A stretch of 64,000 nt of DNA, from positions 1-64,000 of the forward strand of contig JAUHWH010000007.1 of NCBI GenBank assembly GCA_030424715.1. Direction: 5' to 3'. Shown piece after piece: positions 45,904-53,997 of the stretch. The notes beneath the pieces were generated by a model. It was not told the origin of the DNA. It did not search any database and saw nothing but the letters and a program-made list of their open reading frames with translations. A program made the translations under genes and the position numbers. The first letter of the stretch is position 1. Every line of letters starts with the position of its first letter. Source of the stretch: Bdellovibrionia bacterium. GTDB taxonomy: Bacteria; Bdellovibrionota; Bdellovibrionia; Bdellovibrionales; JAGQZY01.

Positions 45904-46069
45904 AAGAGTTCTCCTAGTAAGAAAGTCGCCACAGGTTACTACAAAACCAATCGAAGCAAAACCCTTGTTCCAGGGGGGCTCAATGGAGAATGGAGAGAGA
46001 GATTGAGTTGCTGACAGCGTCAGAAGTGGTGGAGGGAGTCTAGCCAACGGGCCTTTTTACCAGCTTCGA

Positions 46070-46567
46070 TTAATCTTTGAGGAGCTCATTGAGATCAACA
46101 TTCATCTTTTCAACCTTGGTCTTCAGGGACTTTTGGTATTTTTGTAGCTCAGAGGCTGTTTTTTTGGACTGGGTACCCACGATGCGTGCGGCCATCAGGC
46201 CACCATTGTAAGAGTTGTCGATGGCCATGGTGGCAACGGGAACACCCTTTGGCATCTGAACGATGGATAGAAGAGAGTCCAGACCATTGAGAGTCTTTAG
46301 TTTTACGGGGATCCCTATCACCGGTAGATAAGTCAGGGAGGCCATCATGCCTGGCAGATGAGCGGCTCCACCAGCTCCGGCAATAATAGCCTTGAGGCCT
46401 TTTTCTTCAGCCTGTTTGGCGAAGCTTTTCATTTTTGCAGGTGTGCGGTGTGCGGAGACCACTTCGACAACATAAGGAATTTTGAATCGATCAAGAGCTT
46501 CCGCTGCCCCTTTCATGACGGGCCAGTCCGATTGACTGCCCATAATGATCGCCACTTTTGCTTTCAT
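46070..46567 (-). CDS. purE: N5-carboxyaminoimidazole ribonucleotide mutase PurE
   Basis: 165 residues. MGSQSDWPVMKGAAEALDRF and VVSAHRTPAKM are the class I PurE signatures, with IAGAGGAAHLPGMMAS for the active site. It converts N5-CAIR to CAIR in purine synthesis. The start overlaps the purK stop by 4 bases, so purK-purE are one coupled unit. Confidence 0.97.
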   Translation of the reverse strand: MKAKVAIIMGSQSDWPVMKGAAEALDRFKIPYVVEVVSAHRTPAKMKSFAKQAEEKGLKAIIAGAGGAAHLPGMMASLTYLPVIGIPVKLKTLNGLDSLLSIVQMPKGVPVATMAIDNSYNGGLMAARIVGTQSKKTASELQKYQKSLKTKVEKMNVDLNELLKD

Positions 46568-47676
46568 AGTTGGATCCTTTTTCTTTTGTCCAAAACTTTT
46601 TTAAGGGCGTCTTTAGGATTTTTGCCCAGAGCATTGATATGTCCCATCTTACGACCGGGGCGGTTTTCCGCTTTACCGTACCAATGCAGACCCTCAGTTG
46701 TCTTAAATTCGATGTCTTTTCCCTGGCCGATCAAATTGGCCATAGCAAATCCTTGTTTGATTTTTATCTCCCGGGGGAGCTTCTGCCCTAGCAAACACAT
46801 ATTGTGAAGATCAAACTGACTCAACCCAGGGGTGCACTGTGAGTAGTGGCCGGTGTTGTGAACTCGCGGAGCAATCTCATTAATGATCGTGCCTTGGTTG
46901 GTCACAAAGAACTCAACCCCCATGACTCCCACATAATCGAGTTTCTTTAAAAAGCTCTTTAAACTCGTAAGCATTTTCTTGTTGTCTTTAGGTTTGATGG
47001 GTCCCTTGACCCAATCACAACGGGCGTCTTTTTGAAAGCTCTCCACAAAGGGCAGGTGGGTGAAGCTGCCATCAAGGCTGCGAGCCAAAATAACCGCCAT
47101 CTCTTTTTGAAAGGGAATGAATTTCTCGACGATAAACAGCTCTTTTTTAAACTGTTGTTTCACAAAGTCGGCGAGCTGGACTTTGCTCTTAATGATGAAG
47201 GTGCCACAACCATCGTAGCCAAAAAATCGTTTCTTGAAAACCACCGGCAGCTTATGTCTTTGGATGAAGGCGTCGATGGCTTCGATAGTGTCAACAGCGG
47301 CCCACGGCGAAGAGGACAAGCGGTTCTCATCAAACAATTGTTTCTGTGATTTTCGATCTTGCAGCAGAACCATCAGCGAGGGCGCTGGGTAAATCGGTGT
47401 TTCAGTGGCTTTTTGCGCTTCTATCAAAACAGCAGAATCCAGGAACTCACTTTCAAAGGTGGCAACGTCCACGCTCTTCAGAAAAGCGGTGACGTCCCCT
47501 AGGGCGTCGAGAGATCCAAGGTGGGTGTGGCTGGTCACTTGACCGGCGGGCTCAAGAGCGTTGCTACAGAGAACGTGAGGCTGAAGACCGGCGCGGTGGG
47601 CACTCTCTGCTAGCATGCGGGCGAGCTGACCGCCGCCGAGGTAACCAATCTTTGTTTCTGGGGAATAATGACTCAC
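46564..47676 (-). CDS. purK: N5-carboxyaminoimidazole ribonucleotide synthase PurK
   Basis: 370 residues, ATP-grasp enzyme using AIR, ATP and bicarbonate. KIGYLGGGQLARM at the start, FESEFLD, KKRFFGYDGCGTFI (ATP binding), VEFFVTNQGTIINEIAPRVH (metal ligands) and HNTGHYSQCTP are all present. The frame extends to 47832, but GTG 47676 with GAGG 5 bases upstream gives the usual N-terminus directly before the GGGQ motif. First gene of purKE, divergent from a dus gene. Confidence 0.95.
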   Translation of the reverse strand: MSHYSPETKIGYLGGGQLARMLAESAHRAGLQPHVLCSNALEPAGQVTSHTHLGSLDALGDVTAFLKSVDVATFESEFLDSAVLIEAQKATETPIYPAPSLMVLLQDRKSQKQLFDENRLSSSPWAAVDTIEAIDAFIQRHKLPVVFKKRFFGYDGCGTFIIKSKVQLADFVKQQFKKELFIVEKFIPFQKEMAVILARSLDGSFTHLPFVESFQKDARCDWVKGPIKPKDNKKMLTSLKSFLKKLDYVGVMGVEFFVTNQGTIINEIAPRVHNTGHYSQCTPGLSQFDLHNMCLLGQKLPREIKIKQGFAMANLIGQGKDIEFKTTEGLHWYGKAENRPGRKMGHINALGKNPKDALKKVLDKRKRIQL

Positions 47677-47739
47677 ATTTGCCTCGCCATCTAAGGAAGA
47701 AGGATTGACATTTTTTTTGCCCTGGGTCAAGGACAGGGC

Positions 47740-48801
47740 ATGGAAACGCAATCTGTTGGATTTCACAAAGCGGGCCTGCCGGGTGCGGTCAATTTTCCGC
47801 TCACCATGGCGCCCATGGTGGGGCTGAGTCACTGTGCCTTTCGACAGCTGGTGCGGGAGTATCTACCGCTTGGCGCGACCACTCTGTGGCCCAGTGAAAT
47901 GCTAAATTCTCGTCGTCTCCCCGAAGAGAAGTTGCATAAAATTCCTGAGGCCATGGTTTTCGAAAACGAGAACTATTGGATGCCTCAAATTTTGGCCAAT
48001 GAAGAAGAGAAGATTCGTCTTTCGTTACCAAAACTATACGACCACGGCGCCCAAGGGATCGACATCAACATGGGGTGCCCCGTACAAAAAGCTCTAAAAC
48101 ACAATTACGGCGTTTCACTAATGGGTGACGCTCAGTATGCGGCTCGAGTTGTGGAGATGACGGTAAAATATGCGACGGGGCCAGTGTCGGTAAAACTTCG
48201 TGCTGTGGATAGCGAAGCCAAATCGGGATGGCGTGATTTTGTAAAAGGCCTTGAGAGCGCTGGTGCCACGTGGCTTTGTTTGCATCCGCGCACCGCGGAC
48301 CAAAAGCGACGAGGGCAGGCGGATTGGTCACAGATTCGAGAACTCACTGAGACCGTCAATATCCCGGTGATTGGTAACGGCGACATTCAAACCCCAACTG
48401 ACATCTTAAATATGCTCAACGAAACCCACTGTGACATGGTCATGGCCGGGCGCGTACTAACGGCTCGCCCTTGGTTGTTTTGGCAACTGGGTGAAGACCT
48501 GGGGTGGCCATCGCCAGAGAGGCATAAGGGGCGAGCACCACGAACCCCAACGGAAGAAGGCATAGAGTACGGTCGCAGCTTGTTTCGATTGCTCGAACTG
48601 ATGGAGGGGATCCTACCCGAGAGGCTAGCCTTAAGAAAGTTTGTTTTCCATATAAAAACCGGGTCTGTATGGTTACCCTTTGGCCACGAGCTGTATCGCA
48701 AAATGACTGCTGCAAAAACATTCAGCGCCGCTCGTAAAGTTCTTGAAACCTTCTTCGCCCACTCTCACCAGATGTACCAAAAAACCGAACTCCGCCAATA
48801 A
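47740..48801 (+). CDS. tRNA-dihydrouridine synthase
   Basis: 353 residues, FMN/NADPH enzyme reducing uridines in tRNA. Motifs: PLTMAPMVGLSHCAF, DINMGCPVQKALKHNYGVSL (acid-catalyst Cys), LCLHPRTADQKRRG, and VIGNGDIQTP with MAGRVLTARPWLFW. It is distinct from the DusC-like gene at 51.8 kb. The Dus subtype (A, B or C) is not resolved by the motifs. The start has AAGGAC 5 bases upstream. Its 3' end runs into a cluster of repeats. Confidence 0.92.
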   Translation: METQSVGFHKAGLPGAVNFPLTMAPMVGLSHCAFRQLVREYLPLGATTLWPSEMLNSRRLPEEKLHKIPEAMVFENENYWMPQILANEEEKIRLSLPKLYDHGAQGIDINMGCPVQKALKHNYGVSLMGDAQYAARVVEMTVKYATGPVSVKLRAVDSEAKSGWRDFVKGLESAGATWLCLHPRTADQKRRGQADWSQIRELTETVNIPVIGNGDIQTPTDILNMLNETHCDMVMAGRVLTARPWLFWQLGEDLGWPSPERHKGRAPRTPTEEGIEYGRSLFRLLELMEGILPERLALRKFVFHIKTGSVWLPFGHELYRKMTAAKTFSAARKVLETFFAHSHQMYQKTELRQ

Positions 48802-48825
48802 GCGAAGCCGAAAGACCAAGGTGAA

Positions 48826-48925
48826 CGCCGAAGACCGCAGGCCTGCGCCGTCGACGAGAAGCCAACGCCGTAGACGGCAGGCCCACGCCGAAGACCACAG
48901 GCCTGCGCCGAAGACCACAGGCCTG
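48826..48925. repeat. 20-bp tandem repeat, five units
   Basis: Units start at 48826, 48846, 48866, 48886 and 48906. The last two are identical (CGCCGAAGACCACAGGCCTG), the first differs at one base, and the second and third are diverged. It begins 25 bases after the dus stop codon. Possible slippage array; no spacers, so not CRISPR. Confidence 0.88.
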
Positions 48926-48929
48926 CGCC

Positions 48930-48955
48930 GTCGTCCAGAGCCTAGCGAAGGACCT
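48930..48955. repeat. Dispersed repeat copy 1
   Basis: GTCGTCCAGAGCCTAGCGAAGGACCT, split here as GTCGTCCAGAGCC and TAGCGAAGGACCT. Related to the GTCGTyCnGAGCGCAGCGAAGGAyCT family described at 49124. Confidence 0.75.
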
Positions 48956-49018
48956 GTCGTCTGCAATGACGTAAATTTTCACCCTTACATTTTCGAAAAG
49001 ATATTGGGACATCCTCCT

Positions 49019-49045
49019 TGTCGTACTGAGCAAAGCGAAGTACCT
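49019..49045. repeat. Dispersed repeat copy 2
   Basis: TGTCGTACTGAGC followed by AAAGCGAAGTACCT. Diverged direct copy of the same family; the outer GTAC/GTAC bases still pair with each other, so the palindrome is kept. Confidence 0.75.
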
Positions 49046-49065
49046 ATCACCACGAAAGAACGTGC

Positions 49066-49095
49066 CCGTCATCCTGAGGCACAGCCGAAAGATCT
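49066..49095. repeat. Dispersed repeat copy 3 (degenerate)
   Basis: CCGTCATCCTGAGG followed by CACAGCCGAAAGATCT. Recognisable GTCATCCTGAGG-type start and GAAAGATCT end; the centre has small insertions. Confidence 0.6.
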
Positions 49096-49123
49096 TTTGC
49101 AAAGAGTGGCCAATCTTCCCTAT

Positions 49124-49150
49124 TGTCGTCCAGAGCGCAGCGAAGGACCT
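49124..49150. repeat. Dispersed repeat copy 4 (left arm of inverted pair)
   Basis: TGTCGTCCAGAGC then GCAGCGAAGGACCT. It matches the reverse complement of copy 5 at 26 of 27 bases. The flanks outside both copies also resemble each other, so the inverted repeat extends to about 50 bp per side imperfectly. Confidence 0.88.
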
Positions 49151-49179
49151 CCGCCGGAAATAATATGATTTTCCACGGA

Positions 49180-49206
49180 AGATCCTTCGCTGCGCTCTGG
49201 ACGACA
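49180..49206. repeat. Dispersed repeat copy 5 (right arm of inverted pair)
   Basis: AGATCCTTCGCTGC then GCTCTGGACGACA, the reverse orientation of copy 4 across a 29-base spacer. Together they can form a long hairpin. Confidence 0.88.
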
Positions 49207-49262
49207 GTATGAAAGAGTAGCCATTCTTTCATAAAAATTGCCTACACATTATTTCGTGGGAG

Positions 49263-49289
49263 TAGGTTCTTCGCTGCGCTCAGAACGAC
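49263..49289. repeat. Dispersed repeat copy 6 (inverted)
   Basis: AGGTTCTTCGCTGC then GCTCAGAACGACA. The outer bases changed as a pair (GTTCT/AGAAC instead of GTCC/GGAC), so pairing within the copy is conserved. Confidence 0.82.
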
Positions 49290-49397
49290 AGTGGTTGGGA
49301 GGGTGTCTGTCGATTTATTAGACATTGATTTTAGAAAGCTTACAGGGGCCATGGCTTTCGTTAAATGTTGTCATTCATTGAGGTATCTTCGGTGGTG

Positions 49398-50882
49398 ATG
49401 ATAAAGTCGGTATTCCCTCTGTTTTTATTTTTGACGGCTGTCTCTGGTTGTTCTCGGTGGCAACAGGATAGTGGTCCCGATCCCCACAAACGAGTTTTTG
49501 AAAATGACGGGGCTCTGACGCGCGCTTTTCATGGATCGACCGTGACCTGTGACTTGCAAGACTGCCCCAGTTTCCTAGCGGGCCTGTATATTATTGATTT
49601 TTCCGAGGGAGAAAAGCGCGGGCTGTACTCCTGCTCTGGGACGCTCATCGGTAACAACCGAATTCTTACCAATGCCCACTGCATCCCGAAGGACCTCCAA
49701 AAAGCGGGCGCTTCTTGTCATGGGCGTATTAAAATCAATTTGCCGCAAACAGCGCAATTCAAGATGGAGAGATGGGACTGTTCCAGAGTCGTAGACGTTA
49801 GCGTTGATACAGAGTCTTCAATCGAACCTGATTACGCGATCATTGAGATGACTGGGGTCACCAGTCGCGACCCGGTGGTGGTTCGTGGAGAAGGCATTCT
49901 CGCAAACGCTCCGGTGACTCTGTATAAGGTGGATTTTGATCTCTATGCTTCGAGACTGAGCAAAGGGCGAGTCGTAAAGACGGCGTGCCGAGCGAATGCT
50001 GAATACTTTTTATCGAAACAGTTCACAGGTCCTAAAAGTGCGTTGATGAACGTCAGTTATTGCAGTCAAAAATTACGAGAAGGCAATTCCGGCGCGGGCA
50101 TACTCAATGGTGACAATGAGTTGATCGCGCTGTTTTCTTTTGGAGTCTTTGTGGAGGATTCTGACGAGCCCTGGGCCATGGCAATTCGAGAAGAGCATCC
50201 CTTAATAAAACAAAACGCGGGGGGCGGTACGAACTTGGCGTGTGTCCCAGAGATGGGACGTTTCGCAGAAGACTTTCGTTGCCATTTTGGAGGCAGCGAT
50301 CACTATGAGTCTCTTAGTCGGGTGGCCCATTTTCTAAGAGCCATGGAGGCCGATAAATTAAGTCGGCCGGGTTTTATTGCTGAGAGCTGGCGGTTCGTAA
50401 AAGAGCAGCCGGCGACTCTGCAACCGGGAGTGCCATCGTCCTACGTGCAGTGGGCTCCGGTTAATCGTGTGCGGATGGAGGATTCTATTGTGGAGGAGCC
50501 ACCGATGGCACAGCAATCGGTGTTGGAGCAATCGGCGTCGAAACAGTCGGCGGCCGAGGAGCAAGTGCAAGAGCTCTACCACAAAGCGATTCGGGTGCGG
50601 TTTCCCCATTGGCCAGTCTGTGTTCGCCCCAGCGCGCCCTTGAAGTTTCAGACGTCGTTTATGCAGCTTCGGTTCAACGGTCCTCATGTCTCTTCAGACT
50701 TTGTTGAATATCGTGAGAATTATTCGGTTTCGCGTGGTGTGGAATTTCGCAAGATCTCGCCCCAGTTATATAAAATGGAACTAGCAGGCGATGGTTTTTG
50801 GGGCTTCTTAAAAGTATATCTCGACGATGGCCTTACAAAAAAGAGATCTCACCTCGTCAGGGTCTGTGATTCATCACTTTAA
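49398..50882 (+). CDS. Trypsin-like serine protease lipoprotein (paralogue of the 10.1-kb gene)
   Basis: 494 residues. The signal peptide ends in lipobox AVSGC (Cys18). S1-type triad candidates: His94 in LTNAHCIP, Asp145 in PDYAIIEM and Ser231 in REGNSGAG, close to the canonical GNSGG. It shares HCIPKDL, SCHGRIKINLP and NLACVPEMG with the gene at 10142-11626 and has the same length and layout, so they arose by duplication. A Gln/Ser-rich linker (about 360-395) precedes a C-terminal region of unknown fold. Start ATG 49398 or GTG 49392. The 3' end overlaps the convergent glutaredoxin gene by 9 bases. Confidence 0.85.
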   Translation: MIKSVFPLFLFLTAVSGCSRWQQDSGPDPHKRVFENDGALTRAFHGSTVTCDLQDCPSFLAGLYIIDFSEGEKRGLYSCSGTLIGNNRILTNAHCIPKDLQKAGASCHGRIKINLPQTAQFKMERWDCSRVVDVSVDTESSIEPDYAIIEMTGVTSRDPVVVRGEGILANAPVTLYKVDFDLYASRLSKGRVVKTACRANAEYFLSKQFTGPKSALMNVSYCSQKLREGNSGAGILNGDNELIALFSFGVFVEDSDEPWAMAIREEHPLIKQNAGGGTNLACVPEMGRFAEDFRCHFGGSDHYESLSRVAHFLRAMEADKLSRPGFIAESWRFVKEQPATLQPGVPSSYVQWAPVNRVRMEDSIVEEPPMAQQSVLEQSASKQSAAEEQVQELYHKAIRVRFPHWPVCVRPSAPLKFQTSFMQLRFNGPHVSSDFVEYRENYSVSRGVEFRKISPQLYKMELAGDGFWGFLKVYLDDGLTKKRSHLVRVCDSSL

Positions 50883-51125
50883 AAGTGGGTCGAGTTCACC
50901 CTTGCTGTCGAGCTCGGCCAGCTCCGTGTAACCACCGACCAAGTTGTCGTCGATAAAGATTTGGGGCACTGTCATCATGCCACTGCGCTTTTTAAGGTCC
51001 ACAAAGAGCTGAGGGTCGCTGTCGACCATGATTTCTTCATACTTGACCCCTTTGCCATCAAACAGGCTTTTGGCTCTGACGCAAAACGGGCAGTAGGTTT
51101 TCGAATAAATGATCACTTTAGCCAT
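50874..51125 (-). CDS. grxC: Glutaredoxin 3-type
   Basis: 83 residues, dithiol glutaredoxin with active site YCPFC (after VIIYSKT), the cis-Pro motif MTVPQIFID and GGYTEL for glutathione binding. It reduces disulfides and glutathione mixed disulfides in the cytoplasm. ATG 51125 was chosen because AAGGAGG precedes it by 5 bases; upstream frame extensions lack this. It is divergent from a methyltransferase gene. Confidence 0.95.
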   Translation of the reverse strand: MAKVIIYSKTYCPFCVRAKSLFDGKGVKYEEIMVDSDPQLFVDLKKRSGMMTVPQIFIDDNLVGGYTELAELDSKGELDPLLK

Positions 51126-51210
51126 CGAGGCCTCCTTAGGGTTTCCTCCAACGGTTATAAAGAATATGTGGGCTCTCGACAAGCTATGGATTATTGGATA
51201 CACCACAGCG

Positions 51211-51852
51211 ATGCTATGTGGACTTTGTGAGAGCTCAGACATTAAACCTTACAGTCGCGACGAGAAGCGCTCGTGGGACTATTTTCAATGTCAGACCTGT
51301 GACCTCGTGTTTCGCGATCCAGCGACTTATTTAGACGCCTCGACAGAGAAACAGCGCTACACCACCCACAACAACAGTATTGAGAACCAAGGCTATGTGA
51401 CTTTTTTAAGTCCTGTGGTCCAGACCATAATCCCGCACTTGTCGAGTGACAGTCGGGGCCTCGATTTTGGTAGTGGACCGGGGCCGATCCTGGACATCTT
51501 ATTTTCTCGACAAGGAATCACTGTTGAAAACTACGATCCCTACTTTTGTAAAACCGACGAAGCCTTGGGCCGAACCTACGACTTTGTGACTTGCACCGAG
51601 GTCTTTGAGCATTTGTACACCCCCGGTCGAGAAATAAGTGTGATGACGGGTTTGATCAAGCCCGGTGGTCATTTGCTAATAATGACCGAGATGTGCAAAG
51701 AGCCAGAGGCTTTCAAGGCCTGGGGCTATCGGACGGACAACACCCACGTCTGTTTTCTCAGTCCAAAGACCTTGCTGTGGATTGCAAACAGGTGGGGCTA
51801 CGAAATTCTCTCTTCCCTGGGGAGAATCTCCCTCTTGCAAAAGAAGTCCTGA
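51211..51852 (+). CDS. Class I SAM-dependent methyltransferase with N-terminal zinc ribbon
   Basis: 213 residues. The N-terminus has CGLC and CQTC pairs (about residues 3-6 and 29-32), a small zinc ribbon typical of one group of class I methyltransferases. GLDFGSGPGPILDIL is motif I (SAM binding), and FVTCTEVFEHL with LIKPGGHLLIMTE are motifs IV-V. The substrate is unknown. ATG 51211 was chosen so that the protein begins MLCGLC; no ribosome site is evident and an ATG at 51166 is possible. Its last 55 bases overlap the convergent dusC gene. Confidence 0.8.
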   Translation: MLCGLCESSDIKPYSRDEKRSWDYFQCQTCDLVFRDPATYLDASTEKQRYTTHNNSIENQGYVTFLSPVVQTIIPHLSSDSRGLDFGSGPGPILDILFSRQGITVENYDPYFCKTDEALGRTYDFVTCTEVFEHLYTPGREISVMTGLIKPGGHLLIMTEMCKEPEAFKAWGYRTDNTHVCFLSPKTLLWIANRWGYEILSSLGRISLLQKKS

Positions 51853-52769
51853 ACTCGGTTATTAATCGTTTCGTATTGTTTCTCTCTTTTGATGGCTTCA
51901 AAAAGTTGAGCCGATTCATCGTAAGTGCGAGCCATCAGCTTGGTGAACTGTTTGGTCCGTTGTACGGCGTAGGTTTCGTTGCGGTACTGACGGCTCTCTT
52001 CCATAAAGTTGGTGAGTAAGGTCCGCCACTGTTGAAATTCGACAGCGGGCCCACCCTTTTTTATCTGGAGGGCCAAGTCAGGAGTGGCCATGAGACCTCG
52101 CCCCAACATAGTGTCTTCGCATTCTGAAACCTCTTGGCAGCGTTTGTGGTCTGTTGTAGTCCATATGTCGCCATTGGCGATCACAGGAATCGACACTTGG
52201 TCTTTCATTTCTTTAATATAGTGCCAGTGAGCGGGGGGGCGGTAGGCCTCTTCTTTGGTGCGCGCATGAACGGTGAGCCAGTGACCGCCGCCTTCTTGCG
52301 CAGCGAGGGCAATCTCTTGGGTTAGGGTTTTGTCACTGTAGCCCAGGCGGACTTTTACGGTGACCGGCTTGTTTTGTGGCACGGCTCTGCGAACCGATGA
52401 AACAATCTGAAACACGCGATCTGGGTTTTTAAGAAGGGCGGCGCCACCATCGTGTCGGTTCACAGTTTTGGCGGGGCAGCCGAAATTAAGATCGATTCCA
52501 TAAGCCCCCAGCTCTGCTGCTTTGTGGGCGTTCTCTCCCATGGTGATCAAATCACTGCCGAGCAATTGCACAAACACCGGCACACCACTCGAGGTGTGAG
52601 ATTTATTGTGGAGCTCGGGGCAGTACTTATAAAATACCTTTTTGGGGAGAAGGGTCGATGTCACTCTGACAAATTCAGTGACGCAGTAATCGATGCCCCC
52701 GATACGAGTAAAGAGATCGCGCACCACCGGGTCAACGACTCCCTCCATGGGAGCCAAAAGGATTTTCAC
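51798..52769 (-). CDS. dusC: tRNA-dihydrouridine synthase DusC-like
   Basis: 323 residues. ILLAPMEGVVD at the start, DLNFGCPAKTVNRHDGGAAL (catalytic Cys), LTVHARTKEEAYRPPAHW and VIANGDIW with MLGRGLMATP are DusC-type. GTG 52769 is the start, overlapping the EVE gene stop by 4 bases (GTGA). It is the second Dus enzyme in the window. The 55-base tail overlap with the convergent methyltransferase gene is unusually long. Confidence 0.92.
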   Translation of the reverse strand: MKILLAPMEGVVDPVVRDLFTRIGGIDYCVTEFVRVTSTLLPKKVFYKYCPELHNKSHTSSGVPVFVQLLGSDLITMGENAHKAAELGAYGIDLNFGCPAKTVNRHDGGAALLKNPDRVFQIVSSVRRAVPQNKPVTVKVRLGYSDKTLTQEIALAAQEGGGHWLTVHARTKEEAYRPPAHWHYIKEMKDQVSIPVIANGDIWTTTDHKRCQEVSECEDTMLGRGLMATPDLALQIKKGGPAVEFQQWRTLLTNFMEESRQYRNETYAVQRTKQFTKLMARTYDESAQLFEAIKREKQYETINNRVQDFFCKREILPREERIS

Positions 52770-53227
52770 AGACCACCCATTTTGCAGACAATATCAAATT
52801 GCTTTTTTGTCACGGGTTGGATTGAAAGACGTTGCCCTTTTTTGATGACGAGCATGTCCTCCAGTCCTTTTTTTTCGCGAAGGTCGTCGAGAGGGACCAG
52901 TTCTTTAAATTTATTTTTGTAGGCGACCTCGACGCAGAACCAGCGTGGGTTTTCTTTGCTGGCTTTGGGGTCAAAGTACTCGCCGTTTTTTTGAAACTGT
53001 GTGGGGTCGGGCACGGCCTCTTTCGAGATCTTGGCTAGGCCTGCCACGCCCGGCGGCTTGGCGTTGGAGTGGTAAAAAAGCACGAGATCGCCGACTTTCA
53101 TGTCATTCATCATGAAATTGCGGGCTTGATAGTTGCGAACGCCATCCCAGAGGCTCTTTTTGTCCTTCTTGAGCTGGTCAATTGAGAACACATCTGGTTC
53201 GGACTTCATTAGCCAGTAATTCGCCAT
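52766..53227 (-). CDS. EVE domain protein
   Basis: 153 residues. The complete EVE (PUA-like) fold: NYWLMKSEPDVFSIDQL, WDGVRNYQARNFM, VGDLVLFYHSNAKPPGVAGLA and FVxxxPRWFCVEV-type strands. EVE domains bind modified bases in nucleic acids. Here it precedes a tRNA dihydrouridine synthase with a 4-base overlap, which would suit a role on modified RNA (inference). AAGGGG precedes the ATG. Confidence 0.94.
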   Translation of the reverse strand: MANYWLMKSEPDVFSIDQLKKDKKSLWDGVRNYQARNFMMNDMKVGDLVLFYHSNAKPPGVAGLAKISKEAVPDPTQFQKNGEYFDPKASKENPRWFCVEVAYKNKFKELVPLDDLREKKGLEDMLVIKKGQRLSIQPVTKKQFDIVCKMGGL

Positions 53228-53361
53228 TCAGTACCCCTTTTCGACGATTCATTAATAATGCTGCGTGTATAACGCCATTGAGCGGCTAATTCAAGCCTAT
53301 GATTGACTTGCACCCGAGTTGTAACGACACTGGCACGGTCTTATTTAGAAGGGAGTTTCCT

Positions 53362-53916
53362 ATGAAAAAACTGCTATTTGTCTTGGCTTTTTGTGCCCTC
53401 TCCGTACCGGCTTTTGCCAATTTGGTGATTGCACCGAGTGTGGGTTACAGTTCTTCGGCCGTTAATGCGACTGTGCCCAATAGTCTTGCAAGGGACACGG
53501 AAAGCTCTTCGATGGTTCTAGATATGAAACTTGGCTACGTTCTCCCGATGGGTTTGTACTTGGGTGGCATGTATTCTCATATCAGCTCTGAGAGCTGCTC
53601 CGGAAACATTTGTAGTGATAGCTCTGGTTTTTTGATGGGGCCTAGTTTGGGTTACTTTTCAATGACCGGTTTTTACACGTTGCTGACCTACCACATCATG
53701 GGCGAGTCAGGGGATACCACTAAGTTTACCGGTGGCAAAGGCCCACAGGTCGATTTTGGTTGGGTTTTTCCCATTTCATCTTACGTTTCCATTGGCCCAC
53801 AGTTGACTTGGAGAAGCGTTGAGTTCGATAAAATCGAAAACGCAGGTTTGACTCAAACAACGGATATCAAACAAACCGACATCAATCCCTACATTTCATT
53901 GTGGTTCATGTTCTAA
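53362..53916 (+). CDS. Outer-membrane beta-barrel-like protein
   Basis: 184 residues with a signal peptide (MKKLLFVLAFCALSVPAFA). The mature part alternates polar and hydrophobic residues in strands (LVIAPSVGYSSS, LGYVLPMGLYLGGMYSH, YVSIGPQLTW) and ends in aromatic Phe (WFMF), the usual C-terminal signal for barrel assembly. About eight strands fit a small OmpA/OmpW-like barrel. Two Cys in SCSGNICSD may form a loop disulfide. AAGGGAG precedes the ATG and a strong terminator follows. Confidence 0.8.
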   Translation: MKKLLFVLAFCALSVPAFANLVIAPSVGYSSSAVNATVPNSLARDTESSSMVLDMKLGYVLPMGLYLGGMYSHISSESCSGNICSDSSGFLMGPSLGYFSMTGFYTLLTYHIMGESGDTTKFTGGKGPQVDFGWVFPISSYVSIGPQLTWRSVEFDKIENAGLTQTTDIKQTDINPYISLWFMF

Positions 53917-53943
53917 CTTGATTTTAACAGCTCTGTTGCATAC

Positions 53944-53975
53944 AAAAACCCTCTACAGTTCTAGAGGGTTTTTTT
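53944..53975 (+). terminator. Rho-independent terminator
   Basis: AACCCTCTA (53947-53955) and TAGAGGGTT (53962-53970) pair perfectly around CAGTTC, followed by T7. It separates the outer-membrane protein gene from fumC, whose ATG lies 23 bases on. Confidence 0.92.
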
Positions 53976-53997
53976 AATTCTAAAAAGGGGTAAGACT

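Larger units (their letters stand above)
48802..49397. other. Non-coding repeat-rich region
   Basis: About 600 bases with no credible gene. It holds five 20-bp tandem repeats (48826-48925), then six dispersed copies of one short palindromic family, two of them in inverted orientation. The open frame at 48743-49168 is a by-product of the repeats. The last 100 bases must carry the promoter of the downstream protease gene. Confidence 0.75.

Noticed and set aside
48826-48925. Possible CRISPR array
   Set aside because: The 20-bp units are directly adjacent with no spacers and there are no cas genes in the window.
48743-49168. Open frame of 141 codons through the repeat cluster
   Set aside because: It overlaps the dus 3' end in another frame and is generated by the 20-bp and palindromic repeats; composition is extreme in Arg, Pro and Ala.
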